Below, piece after piece: positions 12,601-20,475 of a stretch of DNA of 28,087 bases. A program made the position numbers and the translations under genes. The stretch is from Ectocarpus siliculosus (lineage: Eukaryota > Sar > Phaeophyceae > Ectocarpales > Ectocarpaceae). Positions within the stretch are counted from its first letter, which is position 1; each line of letters starts with the position of its first letter. The notes under the pieces are model-generated. The model had not been told where the DNA came from and searched no databases. It saw only the letters and a list, made by a program, of their open reading frames with translations. Location of the stretch: positions 219,763-247,849 of the forward strand of contig FN647849.1 of assembly GCA_000310025.1 (NCBI GenBank), read 5' to 3'.

Positions 12601-15600
12601 TTGGGAAGCCGTCAAACGCAGGCGATCTGCCAGGTAGACAGAGAGTACGAAAGAAGCAACCGGAGAATTGGCTGACGAGTGGGGAATACGCCTCGAAGTA
12701 GAGACAAGACATGCACACATGCACTCCAAAACCCTGGCGTATATGATCAACACACACTGTATCGGTACCTCTGACGGTTGGTCCCCTGTGCCCCGTAAGC
12801 GTAAACCGTAACTCTGCTGGTTGCTACACTTGGATTGTCGGATGATACCTCAGGATTACGATTGAAGAGGGTAGCGATTTTCAAAGCGTCGTGCATGCAT
12901 TTCGACCACATGCGCTCCAATGTTCAAGGCCATGAATTCAACGCCGAACGCCCAGCTTGTTTCTCGAAACCCGCGATATATTCGACACCGTTCAGCGAAG
13001 CGGCGAAGGCAGCGGCAGCATCCACGTCGGTAACCGCCGTGTCCGGCATCAACGTTGACAGTGTTTGTCGTCAGGGAGAGATAACAAGAACAACGGCAGC
13101 GGCGGCAGATCTGTCGACACCGACTGCCAAGGCAGTGGCCACAACAACGGCGTCTGGTGCCTCGCTTTGCACCGTTCCTTCTCCGGCGCCGGAAACTCCC
13201 GGCGTGGCTGCACAGAGCCCCGTAGTCGTATCGTCGTGGCAGCGACCTACCTCCACAACGACCGCTGGTACTCTGGGCAGCGAGCACAACACGCTGGGCG
13301 ACGAGTCCCTGGTACCCCGTGGCGTTTTAGCATCTGAAGCGCGAGAACCGACGAATATTGTTATCCAGGTGGAGAGCCGTAGTGCTAGCCGCCGCAACGA
13401 TGTCTTGGCCAATTCTAGCGGACAAGACGAAGAGAAAGAGGAGACAAATGACTGTGACGGGGGCGTTGGGACCGACACAATGGTGAACGCACCGTACAGC
13501 GGTGTTGATGCTGGTGCCGGTGCCGGTGCTGATGCTCCTCACAACCGACGAGCTGTCACAGAGGCTACATCGGATACGAAACAAGCTGAAGGAGGATGGG
13601 CGTTCGCCACGAGCGCCGTGTCGGGTGCGGAAATCGATCGGGGCACCGGCGAACCGGGTGCGGCGGTGGCGGCGGTAGGGCTGTTTGGAAAGGACAAACG
13701 TCCCCAGCTTAGTTTCGCACTTTCTTTCTCCGACGACGAAGAGGAAGGGGAGGGAAGCGGGGATAACAACGATGGCAACAGCCACAGTCGAACGGGCGAT
13801 GCTGCTGTGGTGAACGCGGCGGGGGATGGGGCTACTTCGAGACCCGACGACTCCCTTGCCTCCTCGATCCCAGCCAAGACACACATCCGACCTATGCCCA
13901 GTTTTTCCTCGTCGGATGCCTCTGTTGTCGACGAACAACGTCTAGAAGACTTTGGCGAGGATAGACCGAGAATGTCGTCTGCCAAACAGCTGCCAGACAA
14001 AAGCGGAGACCGATATCACGTGGCAGTGAAAGAGGCGGCATTGACCGACAGGGAGGAGGGCGAGGACCAAGAGAAAGCCGGTGCCGGGGCGACGCAAACG
14101 GCGAAGTCTATTTTAGCGACCCCGGTCGTTTCCCCTCGCGAAGAACTGGCCGAAAGGGCTTCCACGAGGTGGATTAATACCGTCGCCGCTGGTGGTCTTG
14201 CAGCGCAGGCGTCCGTGGGGCACTTTTCCGAGTGGGACGATGATCGCAACGGCGGGTGGGTGACATTTGCAAAGCAGCGCATGTACACACAATCAAACGC
14301 ACAGATCCAATGGGGAAGGCTCCGTGAGTCTGTCGATTGAGATGGCTACAGTACCGCTGCTGTTTGTTGTTCTCCTCTCCGTTGCCCAATTTAGTCGCGT
14401 ACTGCAATTCCAAGCGTTGGCGAACTTACCCTTGGAAAAGGTAGCATGCGGTCTCTTCGCGCATGCTACATACGCCGTCTCCACCTACCTTGTGAACGTA
14501 TTTTCGGGTGCCATAGGGTCACGATGGGCCAGAAGGAAGAATCATCCCACAATAGCAAGTAAAGATGGCGAGACCAGAATAGACATGCGACGGCATTCAT
14601 CATCCTTTTGGATGGAAGCACGTATCAGATGCGTATCCCGACCCCGCCCGGCATCAGACCGTCGCCCAAAAATCTCTCTGGAGGAGGCACGCAGCGAAAC
14701 AAGTAAGGACCCACCCCACCCCCCGCAGAGGTTCTGGAGCCGACGAAGGCCGCGTGCCACCTTCGTTTGAGCCCCGGCTGACAACGACGTCGGACTTTCT
14801 GGATGGATCTATAAGGGACTCCAGTGGCGGAGGTGCCCTTGGCGCATTAAACAGCCGCGGTGGGGTTGAGAGCACCGCCATGGGGACGGCGGCGGAAGTG
14901 GCGACAGAGGACGGTGTTGAAGGCAAGCTTGCTGACGACGGGCAGGAGCCTACCGCTGTGCGGTCGGATGTGGGGGACACTGAGGTGTGGGTGGCACTGC
15001 TATGGTTGCTCGCGTATGCTTTGTCTCGAAAATTTGGCCCACTGTCTCAAACGACATACCACCAACACGACGGACTGAACGTGAATACGTAGGCGATTGC
15101 CTTCGAGGGCGCAGCGTAAGGTGGTGATGGGTATTGTTGCGGTCGAGAACCACTCCCCCGCCACTTGTTCTTTGTACTGTAGTAGGATTACATTTTCTGT
15201 CCGCTTTGTAGGGCCTAGAATGTTGAATTTTTTCGAAGTCTTTTCTGAAAGCTCGTAATGTTTTCTAATTCGAAAATGGAAGCAACATTCAGACATGTGA
15301 GGGCAACCACAGAATATGCCGTAGACAGTGAGGTGGCAAGATGGGCGTAGCTGGCCAAACTTCGGGGAGTAGCCACAGATTGGAGCCAGTGGGCCACGCT
15401 GAAACCGCGTGCAAATACAGCGTTCCAGGTGCCCCCCTCTCACAACCCGAATCGTATAGGCCGTTGTGCCTTTCTCACGAGAGGTTGAACTTTTGGCGTG
15501 CACTCCATGTTGTACGTCTCGCAAATTGGGTCCAGCCGCAGCACAAATGTGAAATAACCATTCATTATACAAAGCAATCGTGTTGTTGTCAGCACGGGGT

Positions 15601-16865
15601 AGACGTTGTATGTCGTTCATCTTTCGATTCATTATTTAGCTCGACCGTTCTGTCGGCGTGGCGGCGTTAGAAAATGCGCCTCTAGACTATGGTTCGAAGA
15701 GTGCGGCCATGAATGATGCTTGGCACACACCCAGCAGTACATAGTACAAGTGGACCGGGCTTCCAATATCCCCCTCGTCTTGTTGTCCAGCTACGTACAA
15801 GATCGACGTCAGTCAATGAGAGCCGGTTAGACTACTCGTGGAAATTCAAGAAAAATAAACACAAAACACCTGCGCGCCGCTTCCAATGTGAATGTTTTGT
15901 CAAGGACAAGGCTAGTGCTTCGTCGGACGAGGGAGGTGGAGAAAAGCAATGTCGCGATTCGTCGGGAGGAGAGGGGGGAGGAGAAGGAGGAGGGAGGGGG
16001 GAGGATGGGGTGGACGCTTTAGTGAGGCCCACTTATGGCCTTTTAACTCTAGGATCTGGGCTGTCGCAATTTCCAAAGAGGTGCGGACGTTGTGCGGGAG
16101 GATGTCTGCGTATGATTGTTGTGTGTGGCGTACTATGCTACCTTAGGTCCTGGTATCCCGCTATAGCCAGGACAGGTTTCGAAACCCATGTATGGTTGGT
16201 TGCGCCAGAGTACCAAGCACGCGAGCTGTTCACCGAACTGATCGTACGAAGCGACGAGGTTCATCCCAACCACGGGCAACGTGTGCGGTGTACATCCGCG
16301 CGACATGCTGAAAACGACAGCCAAGCAATGACTGACGTGGCTGGCCTCTGTGTCCGCTTTCAGCAGATCTCTCTGTAGCTCGCTGAATTAACGAATTAAC
16401 CCTATTGACTAACTCTCTGGTGAGGTGCAACCATTGCTTACACCGCACGTGGCAAGCTTTGTAGTTCTCGAGATGACGACATGGGGGGGCTTACAAATCT
16501 CCACGTGTCCTGCCGATATTACCATTTCGTCGTCCAAGGAAGTTTCCTCACCACACGATGAGATTTATTCAATGTTGCATGGGAAAATAATTTTGTCCGG
16601 GGTACCAGAGAGCTGGCATCGAGAAAATAATGAAGTTGGTATACCCCTCGCTTGTCGTTATCTACACAGGAAACAGCAGAAGAGCATGCCCACAACGGGG
16701 GGAGAAGCACCGACGATGGAGGTAGAAGAAGTAGGGCAAGCGTGGCAGGGAGTAGACAGTAGTAGAAGTATTCCTGCGAGGGCGCCGAAGGGAGAACAGT
16801 TAGCGGCAGGGGTAGTCGGTGGTGGCGGGGTTGATGACGAGGTCATCATGGTGGAAGAATTCTGA
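4508..16865 (+). CDS. DZIP1: DZIP1/Iguana-like basal-body zinc-finger protein, multi-exon
   Basis: DZIP1-family proteins act at the basal body and ciliary transition zone and influence ciliogenesis and, in vertebrates, Hedgehog signalling. Exons 1-13 (4508-4626, 5584-5680, 6736-6849, 7455-7520, 7791-7874, 8206-8865, 9683-9858, 10150-10338, 10485-10544, 10671-10818, 10957-10986, 11207-11259, 11466-12081) splice with matching phases into 804 codons. Family features appear in order: GPVAFYFRQR then KLDWKKLARIDVDEVV (residues ~31-58), KLIRLSQLTIEYLLHVQ (~94-110), a coiled coil, one C2H2 finger (C253, C256, H269, H274) with the DZIP1 C-x2-C-x12-H-x4-H spacing, and a C-terminal YGVDAERAGMSGAEY block (~600-614). 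The ATG at 4508 is the first after an in-frame stop at 4478. The 3' end is unsettled: short terminal exons are possible at 12223-12255 or 12563-12637, or an acidic Gly/Ser-rich tail may run to 16865. Exons 7-9 and 11 are less sure than the rest. Confidence 0.85.
5584..5680 (+). CDS. DZIP1: DZIP1-like exon 2 (DZIP N-terminal domain core)
   Basis: The acceptor is tctcccaacag (5583). The first base completes the split Arg codon. The exon reads HGKLDWKKLARIDVDEVV, then REVDIAVLQDLLDE, the family's 'DW..L..IDVD' segment. It ends in phase 0 at donor gtgaag. Confidence 0.9.
6736..6849 (+). CDS. DZIP1: DZIP1-like exon 3
   Basis: The acceptor is gcccag (6735) and the donor gtaaag (6850), phase 0 at both ends. 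It starts VAFCEVSAED and ends KLIRLSQLTIEYLLHVQ, matching the conserved end of the DZIP1 N-terminal domain. Overlapping frames on both strands here are shadows of this exon. Confidence 0.92.
6957..6973. repeat. C17 homopolymer in DZIP1-like intron 3
   Basis: Seventeen consecutive C. Length is likely unstable both in the organism and in the assembly. Confidence 0.8.
7455..7520 (+). CDS. DZIP1: DZIP1-like exon 4 (coiled coil)
   Basis: The acceptor is agtgccag (7454) and the donor gtaatg (7521). The 22 codons are in phase 0 at both ends and read EGYIQGLVRQLETANN then NNQRLK. The pattern is heptad-like, as expected after the N-terminal domain. Confidence 0.78.
7791..7874 (+). CDS. DZIP1: DZIP1-like exon 5 (coiled coil)
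   Basis: The acceptor is acacgtacag (7790) and the donor gtaagc (7875). The 28 phase-0 codons read AYAELSAKDGRRMKRE then SVQHKHVLNTCQ. This basic, helical segment sits where the family has its KEE.K.RKK stretch before the finger. Confidence 0.75.
8206..8865 (+). CDS. DZIP1: DZIP1-like exon 6 (C2H2 zinc finger)
   Basis: The acceptor is cacgcttccgcag (8205); a second in-frame acceptor exists at 8220. The exon has 220 codons. After YGIDPRAIWESLPAE comes a Gly/Pro/Ser-rich insert, then the finger (CGACGKAF, FLRKHMDRRH). An acidic Gln/Pro/Glu stretch follows, then the helical segment GARRLGELVREREHARFK. It ends ...VQDLK at donor gttcgg (8866). The frame stays open to 9021, but the helix ends at 8865. 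A shorter exon ending at gccgag (8264, donor gtagct) is an alternative. Confidence 0.85.
9541..9608 (+). repeat. (TGTC)17 tetranucleotide microsatellite
   Basis: Seventeen uninterrupted TGTC units are followed by imperfect CT/CTGT sequence up to the acceptor of candidate exon 7 (9682). The repeat therefore forms part of that intron's pyrimidine tract. Frames through it (Cys-Leu-Ser-Val plus, Gln-Thr-Asp-Arg minus) are spurious. Confidence 0.95.
9683..9858 (+). CDS. DZIP1: DZIP1-like exon 7 (Gln/Pro-rich), tentative
   Basis: The acceptor is catcaatgcag (9682), placed after a very long pyrimidine tract that includes a TGTC microsatellite. It reads RKGEAIQCLPQQQ, then Gln-Pro repeats, Pro/Ser, and a run of Arg. 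Phase 0 at the start fits exon 6. A weak donor gtgctc (9859) leaves phase 2, which fits exon 8. Confidence 0.5.
10150..10338 (+). CDS. DZIP1: DZIP1-like exon 8 (basic helix, Thr/Pro-rich)
   Basis: The acceptor is gctctcctcag (10149). It reads ILREQDRRRKERAMDKW, then a Thr run and Pro/Gln-rich linker, then RRWGLDELLLMAH. The donor gtgggg (10339) leaves phase 2. The helix is persuasive; the 3' boundary is a guess from phase. Confidence 0.55.
10485..10544 (+). CDS. DZIP1: DZIP1-like exon 9 (coiled coil)
   Basis: The acceptor is ccattttgtag (10484) and the donor gtgact (10545), phase 2 at both ends. It reads TEVDNWMVALREEQRAWRL, a charged helix that runs straight into exon 10 (LRADRAAQEAARGKG). 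Confidence 0.6.
10671..10818 (+). CDS. DZIP1: DZIP1-like exon 10
   Basis: The acceptor tttcctgtcctgcag (10670) and the donor gtaagg (10819) are both near consensus. It reads RADRAAQEAARGKGARVEG through GAHFPVDRQQ, and ends in phase 0. Confidence 0.7.
10957..10986 (+). CDS. DZIP1: DZIP1-like micro-exon 11, tentative
   Basis: Ten codons (GNPAFFPSRQ) lie between cag (10956) and gtagtt (10987). Since the exon is a multiple of three and phase 0 at both ends, including or skipping it keeps the frame. It may be a cassette exon or a chance match. Confidence 0.4.
11207..11259 (+). CDS. DZIP1: DZIP1-like exon 12
   Basis: The acceptor is gacatatag (11206) and the donor gtgggt (11260). It reads AEEAREEVVRELRERAR and ends with two bases (ag) of a codon completed by exon 13. 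A strong amphipathic helix. Confidence 0.68.
11466..12081 (+). CDS. DZIP1: DZIP1-like exon 13 (C-terminal conserved block, Gly/Ser tail)
   Basis: The acceptor is cccttcatacag (11465); the first base completes Ser. SYGVDAERAGMSGAEYQAK follows, resembling the family's C-terminal 'GI.P...GIS...F' block, then LGQVLAKRHESV. The rest is low-complexity Gly/Ser/Pro, ending GGGVDSK at a consensus donor gtgaga (12082) in phase 0. Confidence 0.75.
12223..12255 (+). CDS. Possible alternative terminal exon of DZIP1-like gene
   Basis: After gtagtcag (12222) ten codons (DKLKAASLAT) run in phase 0 to TAA at 12253-12255. It would give a short terminal exon in frame with exon 13. It competes with the 12563 exon. 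Confidence 0.25.
   Translation, partial: DKLKAASLAT
12563..12637 (+). CDS. DZIP1: Probable exon 14 of DZIP1-like gene
   Basis: The acceptor is catgcatgcag (12562), phase 0. It reads EMLAIAKRTAEINWEAVK then RRRSAR, with TAG at 12635. The same point carries a possible donor gtagac (12634) leaving phase 2. So it may end the protein or lead on into the long downstream frame, for example to the phase-2 acceptor ccgttcag at 12995. Confidence 0.45.
   Translation, partial: EMLAIAKRTAEINWEAVKRRRSAR
12805..14323 (+). CDS. Large acidic Ala/Ser/Thr/Gly-rich exon, function unknown
   Basis: A frame of about 1.5 kb stays open from 12805; its true left edge (a splice acceptor between 12853 and 12995, or an ATG at 12895) is not settled. 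The product is low complexity: poly-Ala, Thr-rich, and an acidic patch near the middle (SFALSFSDDEEEGEGSGD). Towards the end it becomes ordered (FSEWDDDRNGGWVTFAKQ). A perfect donor gtgagt lies at 14324, 17 bases before the TGA that closes the frame at 14338-14340. It is probably a 3' exon of the DZIP1-like gene, or else a separate unknown gene. I recognise no domain. Confidence 0.5.
14395..14440 (+). CDS. Candidate small exon following the long acidic exon
   Basis: The acceptor is an excellent pyrimidine tract ending caatttag (14394), and the donor is gtagca (14441). Entered in phase 1 from 14323 it reads LAYCNSKRWRTYPWK and leaves phase 2. No family is recognised. Confidence 0.4.
14583..14702 (+). 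CDS. Candidate exon, left edge uncertain
   Basis: In the frame demanded by the previous exon it reads HATAFIILLDGSTYQMRI, PTPPGIRPSPKN, LSGGGTQRN. The left edge may be 14583 or 14565, both phase 2. It ends at donor gtaagg (14703), two bases into a codon. Confidence 0.38.
14729..14984 (+). CDS. Candidate Gly/Ser/Asp-rich exon
   Basis: The acceptor is ccaccccccgcag (14728). One base completes a Lys codon, then GSGADEGRVPPSFEPRL, TTTSDFLDGSIRDSSGGG and an acidic tail ending VGDTE at a possible donor gtgtgg (14985), phase 0. The composition matches the other tail exons. Confidence 0.42.
15000..15904. other. No supported gene (probable intron)
   Basis: An open frame of 210 codons exists on the minus strand (15000-15632), and shorter ones on the plus strand. 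None resembles a known family or shows coding composition like the neighbouring exons. I treat it as an intron of the DZIP1-like 3' region. Confidence 0.45.
15905..16021 (+). CDS. Candidate Gly/Glu-rich exon
   Basis: The acceptor is atgttttgtcaag (15904), and the donor a good gtgagg (16022). The 39 phase-0 codons start DKASASSDEGGGEKQC, continue with Gly/Glu repeats and end EDGVDAL. The start phase fits the exon ending at 14984. Confidence 0.42.
16670..16865 (+). CDS. Candidate terminal exon with acidic C-terminus
   Basis: The acceptor is gttatctacacag (16669). Entered in phase 2 it reads KQQKSMPTTGGEAPTMEVEE and ends GGGGVDDEVIMVEEF followed by TGA (16863-16865), a plausible acidic protein tail. 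The preceding candidate exon leaves phase 0, so an exon between them is missing or one boundary is wrong. In phase 0 the frame stops after 30 codons. Confidence 0.4.
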
Positions 16866-18365
16866 GGATCATCTGCACATTGTTGATGGTAGAACACTCA
16901 CGACCGCTGGGAAGGCCGTGCGTAGCATGGGTTCTCCGAACGCACCCACGGGTAGATTTCATCGGATAGACTATCCCACACAAAGTAATATTTGCCCTCT
17001 CTCCGCCGCACCTTATCGTGCCCCCCACTCTGAAGTAGCTATAACTACAACGAGGTTTTATAACATAACCAGAAAGATCCCTTCGTGGAGCGCCCGACCG
17101 TCTCACTGCCTTGGGATTCGCCTTGTGCTTCTTCTCCCGCTTAGCTTGGGATAGCCCCTGTGGTAGAAATGATGACGGCGTGTGTGTTTGTATCACCCGA
17201 AGTGAATTACTGATGTTTCTGTCGTCTTCGCAGACCGATTGAACGATGAAATCATCCCCAGTTTCCACCGGGATAGAACGTGCTCGCCCACGGCCAGCCA
17301 GAGGGAGAAATCAATATGTCAACATCAATCCGACTCATCGTTGCGCGTGGAGCAGTGACCTGGAGCACCTGTACGCCCCCCAGTACTGTTCGGAAATGCC
17401 GCATACGCACACACAATCGGCGGTGCAACACAACACGGCTGAGACCGCAGCGCCGTTCTCTTGATATTGATCATGATACATGCGTGCGGTGTGGTCTCTT
17501 CTTCGTGGTTCGTGTGCCTGGCTGAACCCTTTTCTTCTTGGCGATCTTTTACCATGCTGTCATATACCGCTTCAGTCTTCCACCGGTTTTACCCTCTCAA
17601 GGGCGTGGTTCCGATCAGGGATTAAAAGCCCTCCTTGCAGTAGTATGCGGGGAGCACCGTTTCAGCGAGCTGTTGCTGACCACACGAACGAAACCGCTTA
17701 CTTTTAGTCTACTATACTGCTGTATTTGCATTTCATATTGTTGCATCATGTTGCATCATTCATGAGGAAATCGCAGCACCATCATCAACTTCGCCGGACG
17801 GACTAAATACGGAAGATTGAATCCAATAGGGTACGCTCGATATCTTTGTGGTCTGGTCTCTGGTCTCGCCCTGCATGCCGCACGGCGGTCGGTGGTCTGT
17901 CCTTCTGCCCCCCCCCCCCCCCCCTCCTCCCCGAAAAAATCCAAAACCTGATTTTTGTACATAGCGCGTACCCTACCCGGAGGGGAAATGAGATATCACG
18001 CCCCATGGACCTGTTTCAAAGAAAGCTCGATTCTCCCATGCATACCTACAGACCTACATTGCTAGTCTAGGTAGGGAGGCACACTCAACGTAAACCTGTT
18101 CACTGGATCCCGTTCTATTTTCGCAGTAAGTATGTATGAAGATCACCGAAACAAGGCTGCACGTTCTTTCCCAAGAAGAGCGTAAAATTAGACTCAAGAT
18201 TTGACCCCAAAAGTGCACCGCTTTTACCGTGTACCGTAGCAGCATCACTCTACAGCAGTAGAGAGCAGAGTGGCAGCGCCAAAACGGCGCCGTTGAAGCC
18301 GTCTCGTCGAGAGCTTTCGGAAACGCATCTTTTCATCACGCACAAACATGATGAGTCTCTTGCAT

Positions 18366-18600
18366 GCACGGGTGGCCAAAGGGAGGTTGTAAGTGGTGCC
18401 CAACCTCCCCGGGGTCAGGTTGGGATGTTGGGGATCGACCTTGGACAACATGTAGTCTACGCTGCCCGTCCGCCCTATTGAATGAACCAACGACGCAATC
18501 CGTGATGCGGGGCTAGCTTCATATGTCGGCGTACAACCTGACCCTAGAGAGGTTGTGGGGAGGTTGTGCACCAGATACAACCTGCTTTGGCCACCCGTGT
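18366..18600. mobile_element. Fold-back (MITE-like) element with nested hairpins
   Basis: The left arm 18366-18422 and the right arm 18535-18600 are inverted copies. Both contain CACGGGTGGCCAAAG, then AGGTTGTA, TGGTGC, CAACCTCCCC and GGGTCAGGTTG; the right arm carries a 12-base insertion. Each arm can also fold on itself (AGGTTG...CAACCT). About 112 bp lie between the arms, with no ORF of note. No clear target-site duplication is visible, so the exact ends and the MITE label are inference. Confidence 0.7.
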
Positions 18601-18930
18601 GTACATACATACGCATTCTCCTCGTACAAGTAGTGGAGAAAAATCGGGCAACTTTGAAAACCGGTCCAGGGGGTGTGGTATCTTGTGTCGGTGGTCTGTT
18701 TTTGTTTTTTGTTTTTTTGTTTTCACTTCAAATCAGCGCTCCAATAATAGTGCCGTTTACTCCAACCCGTGGTCACACAGAGGAGCCCCTCTCTACCCTC
18801 CCCTCCTGCGGTATTTGCCTTCGACTTTAATGCGAGAAGAGTTCAGCACTCTCTTCCCTCTGTGTATACGCGAACTATCCACTAGGTCAGAGGCGGAAGC
18901 GAGAGAAAAACTCACTTCGCAAAAAAAGCT

Positions 18931-19003
18931 CGCTTACGCCGGGATTCGAACCCCTGACCTGACCCCCAGAAGGTGTCGAGCGCACCAACTAGACCACCGG
19001 GGC
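18931..19003 (-). repeat. tRNA-like Pol III element (SINE head or tRNA pseudogene)
   Basis: Read on the minus strand, an A box TGGTCTAGTTGG (18985-18996) and a perfect B box GGTTCGAATCC (18942-18952) are 44 bases apart start to start. A T7 terminator (18921-18927) lies 14 bases after the tRNA-like body. A UCU (Arg) anticodon loop can be drawn. The stems are poor: the T stem keeps three pairs and the anticodon stem has a mismatch; ends ACGCC/GGCGT can pair. I therefore do not call a functional tRNA. The plus-strand frame over it reads GIRTPDL, a familiar false peptide of tRNA-like sequence. Confidence 0.6.
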
Positions 19004-19389
19004 GTGCCTGTTGGGCCGCGTCATGTTTTCGCAGCGGACCTTGCTTGGCCGGCCGCAGTTACCGTGACTGCTTTGAGACTCTTGACACGTTTTGTTGCTC
19101 ATGTTTTCGGTGCTATCGTGCAGGGTGAATGATGGCTTTACGTTCATTGGTAGTAGCCCTTTTGCAAGGCAGCTGCATGTATATCTAGCAGACGCGAGGA
19201 CATGCACCACCTCATTTCCTAGCTGACACCCCGAGAGTACGGTTGGTGTAAACTCAACGTCGGTTGGATGTCTGTTGTCTTGACGTATTGATGCCACACA
19301 ATCTCCGTTTATTTTGTGTGTCGAACAGTCTCTAACTTATCTCCGCGGGCAGTTGCAGTTCAGAACCACCAAACTGCATTACCCAGTTC

Positions 19390-19427
19390 GAAACAGGGTT
19401 GCATGGCGCTGAGGGTTGCCCAACCCT
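19390..19427. repeat. Hairpin related to the fold-back element arms
   Basis: CAGGGTTG and CAACCCTG form an 8-bp stem around a 19-base loop, followed by CTGGGGT. The arrangement GGTTG...GCCCAACC..GGGGT matches the left arm at 18384-18416, suggesting a diverged relative. Confidence 0.45.
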
Positions 19428-19886
19428 GCTGGGGTGTAAAAGCAGCGGGAGGTGCAAGTGGCGTGTGTGTGTGTCTCTCGCCCTTTTTCGACCGAGAGAC
19501 CACGCCACTGATGACGTCACGTGCACGGCAAAAGATAGAACGTAGGATTGGGATCTTTAGATTTCCGGTGGTCCGACTGCAACTGATGATGGGGTTGCAG
19601 ACTCGACAAGCAATTCTACCCTGCGCTACTTGCCACAGCGCGGTGTCGTTTCTTCGTTGAGGTCAGCAACCTCCTGGTCTGGTTTGGCGTGCGTGCCTCT
19701 TGTCGCGCGCACCGGGGGGAAGAAGAAGAAAGACTGTCGCGGCCGGTACGAGTTGTCTTGCCGCCCCCCTCTCGAAACACCCCGCATTTAGAGTGTTTTC
19801 TTCCTATCTGAAAAGCAGCGCACGGACAACACCTGTGCGCTTAACGGTTTGCGCGTGTATGCCGCGCGCCGCCCCTAAAAAACTCC

Positions 19887-19893
19887 TATATAA
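19887..19893 (+). promoter_or_regulatory. Candidate TATA box of the HSF gene
   Basis: TATATAA lies about 380 bp before the HSF start codon, with pyrimidine-rich sequence downstream. It is the only strong TATA match I saw in the flank. No perfect three-unit heat shock element (nGAAn) was seen nearby. Confidence 0.35.
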
Positions 19894-20273
19894 TCTCTAC
19901 CTGTCTTGGAAGAGCCCGGCGGTTTTGGACACACACACTCTTGACTTGGTTTTAGTGTGGAGGATCGTGCCTGAAAAACAATTTCAACCTCTCTCTCACC
20001 CGCTGGCGACCCTTTCTGTTTGCATAGCATCATCATCATCAACCAAAATCCCCCTCTACACACCCCTTGCGACCTCTACCCCGAACACACGCACAAACGC
20101 GCACGCGCGAACACCACCGCACCCAAGCACAGAACAACCAGGAACTAGCACACCGGCGGTGGCGGCGGCGGACCCCGTCCTCCCAAACGAGGTTGAACTC
20201 TCTCTCGACACTCCTTGCAGAGCAGTAGAGGGCGCGAGCGCGCATCGGCCACTTTTTGTTGTGTTCAACAGCC

Positions 20274-20475
20274 ATGCGTGGATCCTTAGGAGCGAGTAGC
20301 TCAAAGAGCAAGGGCAGCAGCGGCAGCGGCAGTAACCCGGTTGCAGCGAGGGCGCCTCCGGCAAAGAAGAAGGGCGGGAAGCGGGGGGCCCCCCAGACCT
20401 TTGCAAGCAAGCTCTTCAACGTGCTCCAGGCGGCGGAGGGCAAGAAGGGGTCGCCGGTTAGCTGGTGTCTCGAAG
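20274..20475 (+). CDS. HSF: HSF exon 1 (start of DNA-binding domain)
   Basis: MRGSLGASSSKSKGS, a Lys-rich stretch, then TFASKLFNVLQAAEGKKG and PVSWCLE. The exon ends after the first base of a Gly codon at donor gtgtgc (20476). Confidence 0.92.

Larger units (their letters stand above)
16866..20273. other. Intergenic: repeats, tRNA-like element, HSF 5' flank
   Basis: No protein-coding gene is supported. It holds a C17 run (17908-17924), a fold-back element (18366-18600), a tRNA-like Pol III element (18931-19003, minus), a related hairpin (19390-19427) and a candidate TATA box for HSF (19887). Confidence 0.6.

Noticed and set aside
14342-14770. 143-codon ORF starting with a signal-peptide-like MATVPLLFVVLLSVAQ
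   Set aside because: The hydrophobic start is the translated pyrimidine tract of an acceptor (14394). The neighbouring exons use other frames.
15000-15632. 210-codon minus-strand ORF, Cys/His-containing
   Set aside because: No recognisable motif spacing, domain or splice context. Probably a chance frame in an intron.
18931-19003. Functional tRNA-Arg(UCU)
   Set aside because: The anticodon can be drawn, but the T stem, anticodon stem and acceptor stem all have mismatches.
18566-19132. 188-codon plus-strand ORF containing GIRTPDL
   Set aside because: It crosses the tRNA-like element antisense, a well-known source of false proteins.
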